Source: Massilia sp. PAMC28688
GTDB taxonomy: Bacteria; Pseudomonadota; Gammaproteobacteria; Burkholderiales; Burkholderiaceae_D
Assembly (NCBI RefSeq): GCF_019443445.1
Contig: NZ_CP080378.1
Span: 2,170,001 to 2,234,000 of the forward strand
Length of the DNA stretch: 64,000 nt
Reading direction: 5' to 3'
The notes beneath the pieces are model-generated. The model saw only the letters and a program-made list of their open reading frames with translations, ran no database searches and was not told the DNA's origin. Shown one piece after another: positions 1-8,883 of this stretch. The stretch's first letter is position 1. Every line of letters begins with the position of its first letter. Position numbers and translations under genes: made by a program.

Positions 1-891
1 GACTGGACCACCAACGGCAATGACCGCATCGCCTTCCACCGCGGCGACCGGGGCTTCCTGGCGATCAACCGCGACGATTTCAACGCCTGGTCGCACACCT
101 TCCGCACCGGCATGGCCCCCGGCCGCTATTGCAATGTCATCAATGGCTTGCTCAATGCCGACAGGACTGCCTGCAGCGGCGACACCGTGACGGTCAACAG
201 CGACGGCACCGCGGCGCTCACGATTCCGGCGATGAATGCGGCCGGCATCCCGGCTGTGGCCATCCACGCCGGCCAAAAACTGGGCGGCACCAGCGATGTC
301 ACCGCGCCCTCCGTGCCGACCGGCCTGGCCACGGTGGCCGTCAGCAGCAATTCCGTCAGCCTGCGCTGGAACCCGTCAAGCGACAATGCCGGCGGCAGCG
401 GCATGAAGGGCTATAACGTGGTGCGCGACAACGGTACCGCCGTGTTCACGACCGGCACCACGCTGGTCGACAACAGCGTGCTGCCCAACACCGTCTACAA
501 ATACACGGTGGCGGCACTGGATAACGCCAACAATATCTCGGCCGCAAGCACACCTGTGCTGGAAGTGCTCACGCCAGGGGGCAGCTGTACGGTACAGGTC
601 AATTTCCAGGTGAGCGACAACACCACGGTCGTTGGCCAGGATGTGTACCTGACGGGCAACAGGACCGAGCTTGGCAACTGGAACACGAGCACGGCGCCCA
701 TGCTGTCGGCCGCCGCCTGGCCACGCTGGACCATTTCGCGCAGCCTGAGCGCGGGCACCACCTACGAGTACAAGTACATCAAGAAAGGTGTGCGGCCACT
801 GCAGTGGGAAACGGGCGCCAACCGCGTCATCGCCGTGCCTGGCTGCGGCAGTGCGCCGGTGACTATTCCACTCAGTAACTTCCGGCAGTAA
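1..891 (+). CDS. alpha-amylase, C-terminal part (FN3 and CBM20 modules), 5' truncated by window edge
   Basis: The frame is open from base 1, so the catalytic barrel lies outside the window; 296 residues are visible. The first ~95 residues fit the beta-sandwich domain C that ends GH13 alpha-amylases (FHRGDRGFLAINR). A fibronectin type III module follows at ~100-180 (starting near APSVPTGL), then a CBM20 starch-binding domain at ~185-296 with the usual signature (VYLTGNRTELGNWN, then YEYKYIKK). The protein is probably secreted and hydrolyses starch outside the cell. It converges with the beta-helix gene at 975, and a strong shared hairpin lies between the two stops. Domain names come from motif recognition; catalytic residues cannot be checked here. 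Confidence 0.85.
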   Translation, partial: DWTTNGNDRIAFHRGDRGFLAINRDDFNAWSHTFRTGMAPGRYCNVINGLLNADRTACSGDTVTVNSDGTAALTIPAMNAAGIPAVAIHAGQKLGGTSDVTAPSVPTGLATVAVSSNSVSLRWNPSSDNAGGSGMKGYNVVRDNGTAVFTTGTTLVDNSVLPNTVYKYTVAALDNANNISAASTPVLEVLTPGGSCTVQVNFQVSDNTTVVGQDVYLTGNRTELGNWNTSTAPMLSAAAWPRWTISRSLSAGTTYEYKYIKKGVRPLQWETGANRVIAVPGCGSAPVTIPLSNFRQ

Positions 892-929
892 GTTCAGGCA
901 GTAAGTTCGGCGGGCATGACCCCGAAAGC

Positions 930-959
930 AACAGGCCGGGATGCTGTTCCCGGCCTGTT
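930..959. terminator. bidirectional terminator hairpin between convergent genes
   Basis: A perfect 12-bp inverted repeat (930-941 with 948-959) encloses a 6-nt loop. It sits between the stop of the amylase (+) and the stop of the beta-helix gene (-), so it can serve both transcripts. There is no long T-tract. Confidence 0.7.
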
Positions 960-974
960 CCATGTGGCGCTCGC

Positions 975-2102
975 TTACTTGAAGGGATAGGCCCCGATGT
1001 CGGGCCTGGTGTTGCGCTGCCTGGCGGCAGCTTCCAGCGCCATTGCCTGCTCGTCCACGCCCTTGCCGATGGCTGGCGAATCACCGCGCAGGCGAAAGTC
1101 CAGCTGGCCCGTCTTGTCGTACTTGAGAAACTGCGGCGCGCGCGCAATGGTGCCTGTGTGGGTCAAGCCGTTGCGCAACTGCCAGTCCGCCACGCTGCTG
1201 AGATATACCAGGTTATTGCGGTAAGTATTGTTCAAGCCGGTGGAACCCTGTTCCGAAATCCCGTACTTGTTGTCGTACACGATATTGTTGTAGACCGTCG
1301 TGAAATCGTTGGGACCCTTGGTGTGATAGAAGTCGCCGCCGCCAACGAGGATCCCCGTGGTCGATGCCGCCACCGTGTTATTGCTGACCACTACATTATT
1401 AGCGTCATGCCACATCTGGATGCCGGCCCCGCCAATGTGATGAACGAGGTTGAAGCGCGCGCTGCCGGAGGTCGAAATGTATATCCCCTGCACGAAGCGG
1501 CAGCCTGGCTTGCCGATGTGATGCACCGTGTTGCCGATCACATCGCTCTTGATACCGCGGTAATAGCTGTCCACGCCGATGCCCGCGCCACCGGCGCCGG
1601 TGCAGGGCGAATCGAGCGCGATGTGATGCACCAGGTTGTTACGGATGACCGAGAATGAACCGCCGTTGTAGATACCGTGGGTCCACTTGATGCCGTTGCG
1701 CGCTTCGCGCCCATCAATTTCAAAGCCGACGATGTCGACATAGCTGCCCCGGTTGTCCCAGCCGGCCTTGGTTTCGGAATACGAAGGCGGCACCAGCCGC
1801 GCGCCCCAGCGCCGGGTCGAGACATAGGAAATACGCTGGTGTTCGGTGCCGCTCATGGTGGTCTTGAAGCCACCCACGTAAGTGCCCGGCGCCACATGCA
1901 CCGTGGTGCCCGGCAGGGCCACCCTGGAGGCGCGCAAGATGGTCTGGAATGGCGACTGCGCAGTGCCGGGATTGGAGTCCGAGCCGTGCGGTGCCACGTA
2001 GTAGTTGTAGGTGGCCGTGTCGGGCGGCTGGGCCGCCCAGGGGGCCGGACTTGCCACGAACGCCAGGAGGGGAGCCAGCGAAGAGAGGGTTTTCTGATTC
2101 AT
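975..2102 (-). CDS. exported right-handed beta-helix protein with choice-of-anchor Q-type C-terminus
   Basis: 375 residues. The start at 2102 is chosen because a signal peptide begins there (MNQKTLSSLAPLLAFVASP, cleavage near AWAAQ); the frame extends further upstream only through the tRNA gene. After the opening YYVAPHGSDSNPGTAQSPF, typical of extracellular parallel beta-helix and pectate-lyase-like proteins, comes a long run of short Asn-rich strands (VIRNNLVHH, VIGNTVHHI, VVSNNTVA, TVYNNIVYD). The end (SPAIGKG, then DIGAYPF) is the choice-of-anchor Q signature. It is probably a secreted or surface polysaccharide-binding or -degrading protein; the substrate is unknown. The neighbouring amylase is also a secreted carbohydrate-active protein. 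Confidence 0.75.
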   Translation of the reverse strand: MNQKTLSSLAPLLAFVASPAPWAAQPPDTATYNYYVAPHGSDSNPGTAQSPFQTILRASRVALPGTTVHVAPGTYVGGFKTTMSGTEHQRISYVSTRRWGARLVPPSYSETKAGWDNRGSYVDIVGFEIDGREARNGIKWTHGIYNGGSFSVIRNNLVHHIALDSPCTGAGGAGIGVDSYYRGIKSDVIGNTVHHIGKPGCRFVQGIYISTSGSARFNLVHHIGGAGIQMWHDANNVVVSNNTVAASTTGILVGGGDFYHTKGPNDFTTVYNNIVYDNKYGISEQGSTGLNNTYRNNLVYLSSVADWQLRNGLTHTGTIARAPQFLKYDKTGQLDFRLRGDSPAIGKGVDEQAMALEAAARQRNTRPDIGAYPFK

Positions 2103-2130
2103 CAACAGTGTTCCTCTGCTGAGGGGAAGA

Positions 2131-2204
2131 TGGAGGCGGATGTTGGAATCGAACCAACTTACCCAGTTTTGCAGGCTGGTGCATTGCCATTTTGCTACTC
2201 CGCC
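2131..2204 (-). tRNA. tRNA-Cys (anticodon GCA), CCA encoded
   Basis: Read on the minus strand, a 74-nt cloverleaf folds: acceptor GGCGGA paired with TCCGCC, a perfect T arm (GTTGG TTCGATT CCAAC), an anticodon loop CTGCAAA with GCA at 34-36, discriminator T73 (a Cys identity base) and a genomically encoded CCA. Oddities are a G7-A66 mismatch at the base of the acceptor stem and a C31-A39 mismatch closing the anticodon stem. The gene lies 28 bp upstream of the beta-helix gene on the same strand. Confidence 0.85.
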
Positions 2205-2429
2205 ATGACCCCAGTGTCTCCGATTACACGTTTCTTGGCCTGCGTCTGGATCAAACGCGCGATTGAGAAAAAGCATCAGTGATTTCCGGGCACTATGCTT
2301 GTGCCGCGCTTGTGAAATACTAAAGATTGCTAAAAGGCTAGGGAGCGCGTCGTTTTAAATCTCGCCAGTAGACTCCCGCTTGGAAGAAACAATTCCAATT
2401 ACAGAATCTTTCAATCAGGGAGCCAAAAC

Positions 2430-2975
2430 ATGCTGAAAACTACGATCTCGAAGGCGCTGCTGAGCGCAGCCCTTGCCGCCACCTTCGCCCTGCCGCTCGC
2501 AGCAACGGCGCAGACGATGAACACGCCCGCCAAGAGCGTGCTGAACAAGACCGACCAGCAAATTGTGATGGGCATGGCGCGCGCCAATATCGCCGAAATC
2601 GAGGCCGGCAAACTGGCGCTGGCCAATGCCGCAAGCGCGGAAGTGAAAGCCTACGCGCAGCAAATGATCGACGACCACACCAAGGCGCTGGCCGACGTGA
2701 CGACGCTGGCCCAGAACAAGGGCGTGACGCTGCCCAGCGAGCCCGATGCCAAGCACAAGGCCATGGCGGACAAGCTGTCCAAGCTGAAAGGCGAAAAATT
2801 CGACCACATGTACATGATGCAGGCCGGTGTGCAGGATCACAAGAAAGTGCACGCCATGCTCAAGAAAGACGAGCAGCGCGCCAAGGATCCGGACGTGAAG
2901 GCACTGGCCGCCAAGATGATGCCGACGGTGGAGCAGCACCTGCATACGGCCACTGAAAAGCACAAGATGAAGTAA
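2430..2975 (+). CDS. DUF4142 family exported protein
   Basis: 181 residues. A signal peptide with an Ala-rich core ends near PLAATAQT (residue ~28). The mature part is almost wholly helical, with the DUF4142 pattern: DQQIVMGMARANIAEIEAGKLA near 42-63, then AQQMIDDHTKALADV, then a C-terminal MPTVEQHLHTA. The family is a ferritin-like or four-helix periplasmic or outer-membrane fold with no firmly known activity. It is the only gene between the tRNA and the diguanylate cyclase and is closed by its own terminator hairpin. The function stays unassigned; the family call is secure. Confidence 0.85.
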   Translation: MLKTTISKALLSAALAATFALPLAATAQTMNTPAKSVLNKTDQQIVMGMARANIAEIEAGKLALANAASAEVKAYAQQMIDDHTKALADVTTLAQNKGVTLPSEPDAKHKAMADKLSKLKGEKFDHMYMMQAGVQDHKKVHAMLKKDEQRAKDPDVKALAAKMMPTVEQHLHTATEKHKMK

Positions 2976-3027
2976 GCGGCCAGCGCAGTGCAGGAGCTTG
3001 GCCAGTGTCCGTGCATCTCCAGTGAAG

Positions 3028-3055
3028 GCCCGTTCAGTGATGAGCGGGCTTTTTT
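3028..3055 (+). terminator. rho-independent terminator after the DUF4142 gene
   Basis: GCCCGTTC (3028-3035) pairs with GAGCGGGC (3042-3049), including one G-T wobble, over a 6-nt loop; a six-T tract follows at 3050-3055. It starts about 50 bp after the stop codon. Confidence 0.85.
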
Positions 3056-3200
3056 GCGCCGGCTTGCTTCAGTTCGCAATGTTGCCCGACGCGGACTGCC
3101 GACACGTGCTAGCAGCCTGCACCGATGCGGGGATGCAACGGTTTTGTGGAGTATGGGGTGTATGATCAACTGACCACAAGCAACATCGTCATTCAAACCA

Positions 3201-4373
3201 ATGCTCAAAATCGATGCGGAGCTGTTACGCAATGCCAGCCAGTCAACCTACCGTGCCGCCTTCGAGCAGGGATACCGCTGGCTGAAGTTTGACGGGCCGC
3301 TGGAACGCGAGTTCCAGGCCTTTTATACGGAAGGTCACTTGTTGCGGGTGCGGCTGGCCGCCTATCTGATCCTGGCCCTGTATGCCGCCTTTGTGGTGAT
3401 CGATATCACCACCTTGCCGCCTGCCGTGTCGTACTGGACCACGAAGATCCGCATGTTCGGGATCATTCCCATTTTCCTGGTGCTGTTGGTGGTGAGCTAC
3501 CGGCGGGCCTGGCGGCGCTATGTGGGCCGCACGGTATTCATCGCCTCCATCACGGCTGGCGTCGGTACCACGGCGGTGGTGGGCGTGGCCTATGCCTTGG
3601 GCACGCAAATTCCTTACGAGGGCATGCTGCTCGTTACCCTGTTTGTTTATCTGCTGTCCTGCCTGCAGTGGCGTCAGGCTATTGCCGCCAACATGATCAC
3701 GCTGGCCGTATTTATTGCCGTGGTGACCCTGTACCAGCCGGACCCGCAACTGGCCATGTACCAGATTATTTTCATGATCGCAGCCAACTCGATCGGCGCC
3801 TACGGCGGCTACTTTCTGGAACAGAGCGTGCGTACCATGTTTCTGGTCAATAAGCTGCTGAACGAACTGGCCGAGCTCGATGGCCTCACTGGCCTGTCCA
3901 ACCGGCGCACCCTGAACATCCAGCTTGACCGCATCTGGCGCCAGGCCGTGCGCGACCAGCAGGCCGTGGCAATTGCCATGATCGATGTGGACCACTTCAA
4001 GAAATACAATGACCGTTATGGGCATGCCCAGGGCGACGCCGCCTTGCGGGCGGTGGCCGACATCATTGCCCATCACGCACGCCGGCCAATGGATATCACG
4101 GCGCGGTATGGCGGCGAAGAATTTGCTGTGGTGTGGTACCACCCGTCCGCCACCGAGCTGCCGCGCATGGCCGAAATATTGTGCCAGGCAGTGGTCGGGC
4201 TCAATTTTCCCCATGCCGACAGCGACATCGGCAAGGTCAGCATCAGCGTGGGCGTGGCGCTCGTGACCCCATCGGCCGGCCGCTCCAGCGCCGAACTGCT
4301 CAAGGCGGCCGACCTGGCGCTCTACCAGGCCAAGGAGCAGGGCCGCAACCGCGTTGTGGTGCACGTCCTGTAA
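3201..4373 (+). CDS. membrane diguanylate cyclase (GGDEF)
   Basis: 390 residues. A short cytoplasmic N-terminus is followed by about six membrane helices between residues ~50 and ~205, then a C-terminal GGDEF domain (~222-390). The signature is GGEEF at 304-308. An RxxD product-inhibition site (RPMD, 295-298) lies exactly five residues upstream, so the enzyme should make c-di-GMP and be feedback inhibited by it. DLTGLSNRR-like and IDVDHFKKYND motifs are intact. The sensory membrane part matches no named MASE domain that I can identify. It is monocistronic; the remnant downstream begins directly after its stop. Confidence 0.92.
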   Translation: MLKIDAELLRNASQSTYRAAFEQGYRWLKFDGPLEREFQAFYTEGHLLRVRLAAYLILALYAAFVVIDITTLPPAVSYWTTKIRMFGIIPIFLVLLVVSYRRAWRRYVGRTVFIASITAGVGTTAVVGVAYALGTQIPYEGMLLVTLFVYLLSCLQWRQAIAANMITLAVFIAVVTLYQPDPQLAMYQIIFMIAANSIGAYGGYFLEQSVRTMFLVNKLLNELAELDGLTGLSNRRTLNIQLDRIWRQAVRDQQAVAIAMIDVDHFKKYNDRYGHAQGDAALRAVADIIAHHARRPMDITARYGGEEFAVVWYHPSATELPRMAEILCQAVVGLNFPHADSDIGKVSISVGVALVTPSAGRSSAELLKAADLALYQAKEQGRNRVVVHVL

Positions 4374-4944
4374 CTGACCGGCGCTGACTATCCAGGCAGG
4401 CGAAGGTATGGCCTCATTTCCGACGGCGGCGTGTTCGGCTTCACCCTGTCGCGGGACGGCAGCCACGCGCTGTGGGTAAAGTCCAATGGCAAGCGGGACA
4501 CGCTCGTGATCATGGAAGCGTTCAAGGTCCAGGGCAGGTGGCAGGCGCCGCAGGTGGTATCGTTCTCCGGCGATGCATGGAAGGAGATCGACACCGTGTT
4601 CAGTCCTGACGGCCGCCAGATCATCTACCAGTCCACGCGGCCCGTGCCCGGCAAGCCGCAGCGCAAGGGTTTCGATATCTGGTCGGTGGCACGCACGGCA
4701 CAGGGCTGGGGGGGCGGTACACCTTGGCAATGTGATCAACAGCGACGCGTCCGAATCGTCTGCTTCCATCGCTGCCAACGGAACCATCTACTTCATGAAA
4801 GACCGCGGGGCCGGCAATTCGGACCTGTGGAAGTCGCGCCTCGTGAACGGCCAGTATCAGGTGCCGGAAAATCTCGGCGCGCCGGTCAACACGGCAGCGT
4901 TCAGGGAATCGAATCCCTACATTGCCCCGGATGAAAGCTATTAA
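4374..4944 (+). pseudogene. PD40/TolB-like beta-propeller remnant, 5' truncated and frameshifted
   Basis: The frame is open straight from the stop of the diguanylate cyclase and encodes propeller-repeat text (FGFTLSRDGSHALWV, then DTVFSPDGRQIIYQSTR). At a seven-G run (4708-4714) the reading jumps to another frame, which continues coherently (VHLGNVINSDASESSASI, then GTIYFMKDRGAGNSDLW) to a stop at 4944. Losing one G would join the halves. There is no good start codon and the ~190 residues cover only part of a propeller, so this is a decayed fragment whatever the cause of the frameshift. Proteins of this type are usually exported and many carry several PD40 repeats. Confidence 0.75.
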
Positions 4945-5146
4945 AAACATTCACTCGTTCCCCTTCGATCCGAACGATTACCGGAGCAAATGACCCAGTA
5001 CTGGCTGTGCGCGTGGTTCTTGCCGGCGCGGCCTATACTTGCCGAATTAATATTTGAGCGCAGCGCCGCTGCCGCCAGTTAGTTCGGAGCCGCCATATGG
5101 ACCATTGCAGGGTAAGTGCAACATTTTTCCCGTCACGGATGGCGCC

Positions 5147-6460
5147 ATGTATCGCCTGAGTTTGGTCTGGACAGCGCTGCGGGCCAGCTTCTGGTTCCTG
5201 CCATACGTGATCGTGACGGTGTTTATCGCCGCCGCCGTGGTGCTGACCCACCTGCAGCCTGACGTGGCCCGGGCCTGGCGCCATGTCTTTCCCGATCTGT
5301 TCGATGTGGGCAGCAATGGCGCGCGCGACATGCTCTCCACCATTGCCAGCTCCATGATGTCGGTGGTCGGCATCGTGTTCTCGATGACGCTGGTGGCCCT
5401 GACGCTGGCATCGAGCCAGTACAGTTCGCGTGTTCTGCGCACCTTCATGCGCAGCCGGGTGACCCAGATCTCGATTGGCGTGTTTGCCGGCTTGTATGTG
5501 TATTGCCTGATCGTGCTGCGCGGCATCCGGGGCGATGGCGACGAACTGGTGGTGCCGGTGGGCGCCGTGGCGCTGGCCATGTTGGCGGCAGCTGGCGCGG
5601 TGGCCTTGCTGATTTTCTTCATCCACCACATCGCCATCTCTATCCAGGCCGCCTCGGTGCTCGCCAATATTGCCCGCGAAACCGTCGAGACCATCGAAAC
5701 CATGTACCCCGCGCCCTGTGCAGACGAGGAGCCGAGAGAACAGGAACCGGCCGCGGCCGGCGGCCAGCTGGTGTGCGCCCGCCGCAGCGGCTACATCCAG
5801 AGCATAGACGAAGCAGCACTGCTGGCGCTGGCAGGCAAGCACGGCGTGCGCATCGACCTGCTGCGCGGCGTGGGCCAGTTCGTGATCCGGGATACGGCAG
5901 TGATGAGACTGTCCGGCGGGCCCCGGCTGGGCCCGGATGACGAGCGGGCACTTTGCCGCACGGTCAGCCTGAGCGACGAGCGCACGGTGGCCCAGGACCC
6001 TGCCTTCGGCATCCGCCAGATTGTCGACGTAGCGCTCAGGGCGCTGTCACCGGGCGTGAACGATACCACCACCGCCGTCATGGCCCTGGACAACCTGGGC
6101 ACCATCCTGGCCGCCATGGGGCCGCGTGGTTTTCCTTCGCGCTACCAGTGCGACGGCCAGGCCGTGCGTCTCGTCACCGTGCAGCCTGATTACCCCATGC
6201 TGGTGGGCGAGGCGTTCGACCAGATCAGGCGCAGCGCGGACGGCAACGTTGCCGTGTTGCTGCGCATTGCTGGGACCATCGAACTGATCGGCACGCTCAA
6301 GCTGCCCGCCCAGCGCTATCGGCCCCTGGTCGAGCAGCTTGACTATCTTGCCGAAGCCAACGAACGCACGGTGCCTGCCGCGTTCGACCGCGATACCGTG
6401 CGCGAACGCATTGCGCAGGCGCGCGCCTGCCTGGCAGCTGAGTTGGCGCAGGGCAGTTAA
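5147..6460 (+). CDS. DUF2254 family membrane protein
   Basis: 437 residues from the ATG at 5147, which opens a typical N-terminus (MYRLSLVWTALRASFWFLP); a TTG 31 codons earlier is possible but adds residues unlike the family. Four membrane segments are visible (about residues 17-37, 75-100, 118-135 and 155-180). A soluble C-terminal half follows, with the family pattern of a conserved core around IRQIVDVALRALSPGVNDTTTA. DUF2254 proteins are predicted inner-membrane proteins of unknown function; this one lies upstream of an MscS channel. The family call is confident; no activity is assigned. Confidence 0.85.
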   Translation: MYRLSLVWTALRASFWFLPYVIVTVFIAAAVVLTHLQPDVARAWRHVFPDLFDVGSNGARDMLSTIASSMMSVVGIVFSMTLVALTLASSQYSSRVLRTFMRSRVTQISIGVFAGLYVYCLIVLRGIRGDGDELVVPVGAVALAMLAAAGAVALLIFFIHHIAISIQAASVLANIARETVETIETMYPAPCADEEPREQEPAAAGGQLVCARRSGYIQSIDEAALLALAGKHGVRIDLLRGVGQFVIRDTAVMRLSGGPRLGPDDERALCRTVSLSDERTVAQDPAFGIRQIVDVALRALSPGVNDTTTAVMALDNLGTILAAMGPRGFPSRYQCDGQAVRLVTVQPDYPMLVGEAFDQIRRSADGNVAVLLRIAGTIELIGTLKLPAQRYRPLVEQLDYLAEANERTVPAAFDRDTVRERIAQARACLAAELAQGS

Positions 6461-6671
6461 AGCGGCCCGCCGTGTGCCAGCGCGCACACCCCTGCCACGC
6501 GCGTGCGCCAGGGATGGCCCCGCCTCGATTATGCTGTCGCGAAAGGCAGATGCTAAGTCGACACTAATGTAGGTCGGTTAGCGTCATGCGCGTGCCGATG
6601 GGACGGCCTGCTTGCGCTCGTCCCCTTGGCCAACTGGCAACGCCGTACCGCTAATTACAAAAGGTTTTTTC

Positions 6672-7805
6672 ATGGATTACATTATTTTGGGTAACGACTT
6701 TCGGGCCTGGGCCATGGCGCTCGGGGTGGCGCTGGCTGCCTACCTGCTTGGCCTGTTAATCAAGAAAATCGTCGTGCGCGGGCTGAACTCCCTGTCGACC
6801 CGCACCGCGACCAATCTGGACGACATCGCCGTTGCTGTGGTGGACTCCACCCACTCGCTGTTTCTGCTCGTTATTGCTCTGTATGCGGGCTCGCAAATGC
6901 TGGTGCTGCCCGCCAAGGCGCACGGGCTGGTCCAGGGCTGCGCCATGGTGGCGCTGTTTGCCCAGATTGCCCTGTGGGGCGACAAGAGCGTGCGCGAATG
7001 GCTGCATCGCTATCGCGAGCGCAACATGGAACAAAACGCCGCCATCACGACCTCGACCGCAGCGCTGGGTTTCGTGGTCAGGGCCGCCATCTGGCTGATC
7101 ATCGTCCTGATGATCCTCGACAATTTCGGCGTCAACATCACGACACTGGTGGCCAGTCTTGGCATTGGCGGTATTGCCGTGGCGCTGGCGCTGCAAAACA
7201 TCCTGGGCGATTTGTTTTCGTCGCTCTCGATCGTGCTCGACAAGCCGTTTGTGGTGGGCGACTTCATTACCGTGGACGGGGTGTCGGGCACGGTGGAATA
7301 CGTGGGCCTGAAAACCACGCGGCTGCGGGGCCTGGGCGGCGAGCAAATCATTTTTTCCAACAGTGACTTGCTCAAGGCCCGCATCCACAACTACAAGCGC
7401 ATGCAGACCCGGCGCATTGCCTTTGCCGTGGGCGTGACCTACGAGACCGACGTGCACCATCTGCGCACGCTGCCCGGCGTCATTGGCGAAATCATCACCC
7501 GCCTGCCGAAGGCCCGTTTCGACCGCGCCCACCTGAAGGGCATGGGGGCATCATCGCTCGACTTCGAGGTGGTGTACTACGTGGAAAGTCCGGATTACCA
7601 GGTGTATATGGACGTGCAGCAGGCGATCAACCTCGAACTGATCGAGTATTTTGCCAGCGAAGACATCGACTTTGCCTACCCAACGCAAACGCTGCACCAC
7701 GTGGGCCTGGGGCGGCGCCTGACGGTGGTCTCCGACAACACGCGGCCGGAAACCGGCGCTGACACGCCGCAGCACGATGCCAGGGCCGACAGCCGTTCAC
7801 GCTAG
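6672..7805 (+). CDS. MscS-family mechanosensitive ion channel
   Basis: 377 residues. The start is placed at the ATG at 6672, where a membrane N-terminus begins. Helices lie near residues 15-32, 58-78, 93-105 and 135-155. They lead into the MscS pore and beta domain (GIGGIAVALALQNILGDLF, then VVGDFITVDGVSGTVEYVGL and TTRLRGLGGEQIIFSNSDL), followed by the alpha/beta C-terminal domain. It should be an inner-membrane, tension-gated channel releasing solutes on osmotic downshift, of the short multi-helix type rather than the large MscK type. It is probably monocistronic and converges with the Lrp gene 13 bp downstream. Confidence 0.93.
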   Translation: MDYIILGNDFRAWAMALGVALAAYLLGLLIKKIVVRGLNSLSTRTATNLDDIAVAVVDSTHSLFLLVIALYAGSQMLVLPAKAHGLVQGCAMVALFAQIALWGDKSVREWLHRYRERNMEQNAAITTSTAALGFVVRAAIWLIIVLMILDNFGVNITTLVASLGIGGIAVALALQNILGDLFSSLSIVLDKPFVVGDFITVDGVSGTVEYVGLKTTRLRGLGGEQIIFSNSDLLKARIHNYKRMQTRRIAFAVGVTYETDVHHLRTLPGVIGEIITRLPKARFDRAHLKGMGASSLDFEVVYYVESPDYQVYMDVQQAINLELIEYFASEDIDFAYPTQTLHHVGLGRRLTVVSDNTRPETGADTPQHDARADSRSR

Positions 7806-7818
7806 CGGCGCCGCCAGA

Positions 7819-8268
7819 TCAGCCATCCTGCGCCGGCACCCTGGCCCGGTGCGCATGGCTGGTGGATAACACAATCGAGGTGGTGGTCTTGCCGAGTTTC
7901 CCGAGCGAGGCGATCACCTCCTGCAAGTGTTCCGGGCTCCTGGCTGCCACGCGCAGCAGGGCGCAAAAGGTGCCGGTGGTGGCGTGCAGTGCCAGCACTT
8001 CGGGCCGCCCAAGCGCCCATGCATCGAGCGCCTCGTGCGAATCGACAACGACGTTGATGAAGGCCTCGAAGTTGTAGCCGAGGGCGCGCAAGTTGACGCG
8101 GGCACCGTAGCCTTCAATCACGCCCGCTTCCTCTAGCCGCTTGACACGTTCGCCCACGGCCGGGGACGTAAGATGAATCCGGCGCCCGATTTCCGTGTAG
8201 CTCATGCGTGCATGGTCCTGCAGGAGAGCGAGGATCTTGCGGTCGTAGGCATCCAGATCAAACTTCAA
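7819..8268 (-). CDS. Lrp/AsnC family transcriptional regulator
   Basis: 149 residues from a TTG at 8268, supported by a GGAGGG ribosome site six bases upstream and by the family N-terminus (KFDLDAYDRKILALLQDHAR). An N-terminal winged HTH (IGRRIHLTSPAVGERVKRLEEAGVI, residues ~24-48) is followed by a RAM effector-binding domain (~65-145). Regulators of this family form octamer-like assemblies that sense amino acids. It is divergent from the gene at 8389, with a 120-bp shared upstream region, so it could regulate that gene or itself. The ligand is unknown. Confidence 0.9.
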   Translation of the reverse strand: MKFDLDAYDRKILALLQDHARMSYTEIGRRIHLTSPAVGERVKRLEEAGVIEGYGARVNLRALGYNFEAFINVVVDSHEALDAWALGRPEVLALHATTGTFCALLRVAARSPEHLQEVIASLGKLGKTTTSIVLSTSHAHRARVPAQDG

Positions 8269-8388
8269 AGCAAACCCTCCGTTAATCCTTGAAAGCCAAA
8301 GCCAATGGCAGAAAACGCGATGCCTTTCACATTGGCCCGGGCTACTGCCGTGCGTATCATAAGCATAATCAGTCAGGAGGGATAGCAG

Positions 8389-8883
8389 ATGGGGGTAATG
8401 GAAAATGGCGCGGGTGACTTTGATTTTTTGCTCGGCAGCTGGCGCGTGCAGAACCGGCGCCTGCGCAAGCGCTTGCAAGGCTGTACTGAATGGGAATCTT
8501 TCGTGGCCACCCAGCACAATCAGGCGCTGCCAGGCAGGATTGGCAACATCGACGATTTCAATGCCGAAAGCTGGCGGCCGGGCTTTGTCGGCCTGTCGCT
8601 GCGTCTATACAATCCCCAGACCAGGTTGTGGAGCATTTACTGGCTGGACAACCAGACCGGTGGGCTGAGCGCGGACGGCCACTTGCAGCCGCCCGTGGTG
8701 GGGAAATTTGACCAGGGTAGCGGCGTATTTGAAGGCGATGATGTGCTTGAAGGGCGTGCCATCCGCGTGCGCTACACCTGGTCCGCCATCACGGCGCGCA
8801 GTGCGCGGTGGGAACAGGCCATGTCCGGCGATGGTGGCCAGACATGGGAAATGAACTGGCGCATGGATTTTGAGCGAGATTAG
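8389..8883 (+). CDS. DUF1579-like hypothetical protein
   Basis: 164 residues. The start at 8389 has a strong AGGAGGG ribosome site seven bases upstream. The sequence opens DFDFLLGSWRVQNRRL, a pattern seen in lipocalin-like DUF1579 proteins, and continues with beta-rich text (RLWSIYWLDNQTGGL, GVFEGDDVLEGRAIRVRYTW). There is no signal peptide, so it is probably cytoplasmic and may bind a small ligand. It is divergently paired with the Lrp regulator. Its last bases overlap the stop of the oppositely oriented DUF6708 gene at 8880. No function can be assigned. Confidence 0.75.
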   Translation: MGVMENGAGDFDFLLGSWRVQNRRLRKRLQGCTEWESFVATQHNQALPGRIGNIDDFNAESWRPGFVGLSLRLYNPQTRLWSIYWLDNQTGGLSADGHLQPPVVGKFDQGSGVFEGDDVLEGRAIRVRYTWSAITARSARWEQAMSGDGGQTWEMNWRMDFERD

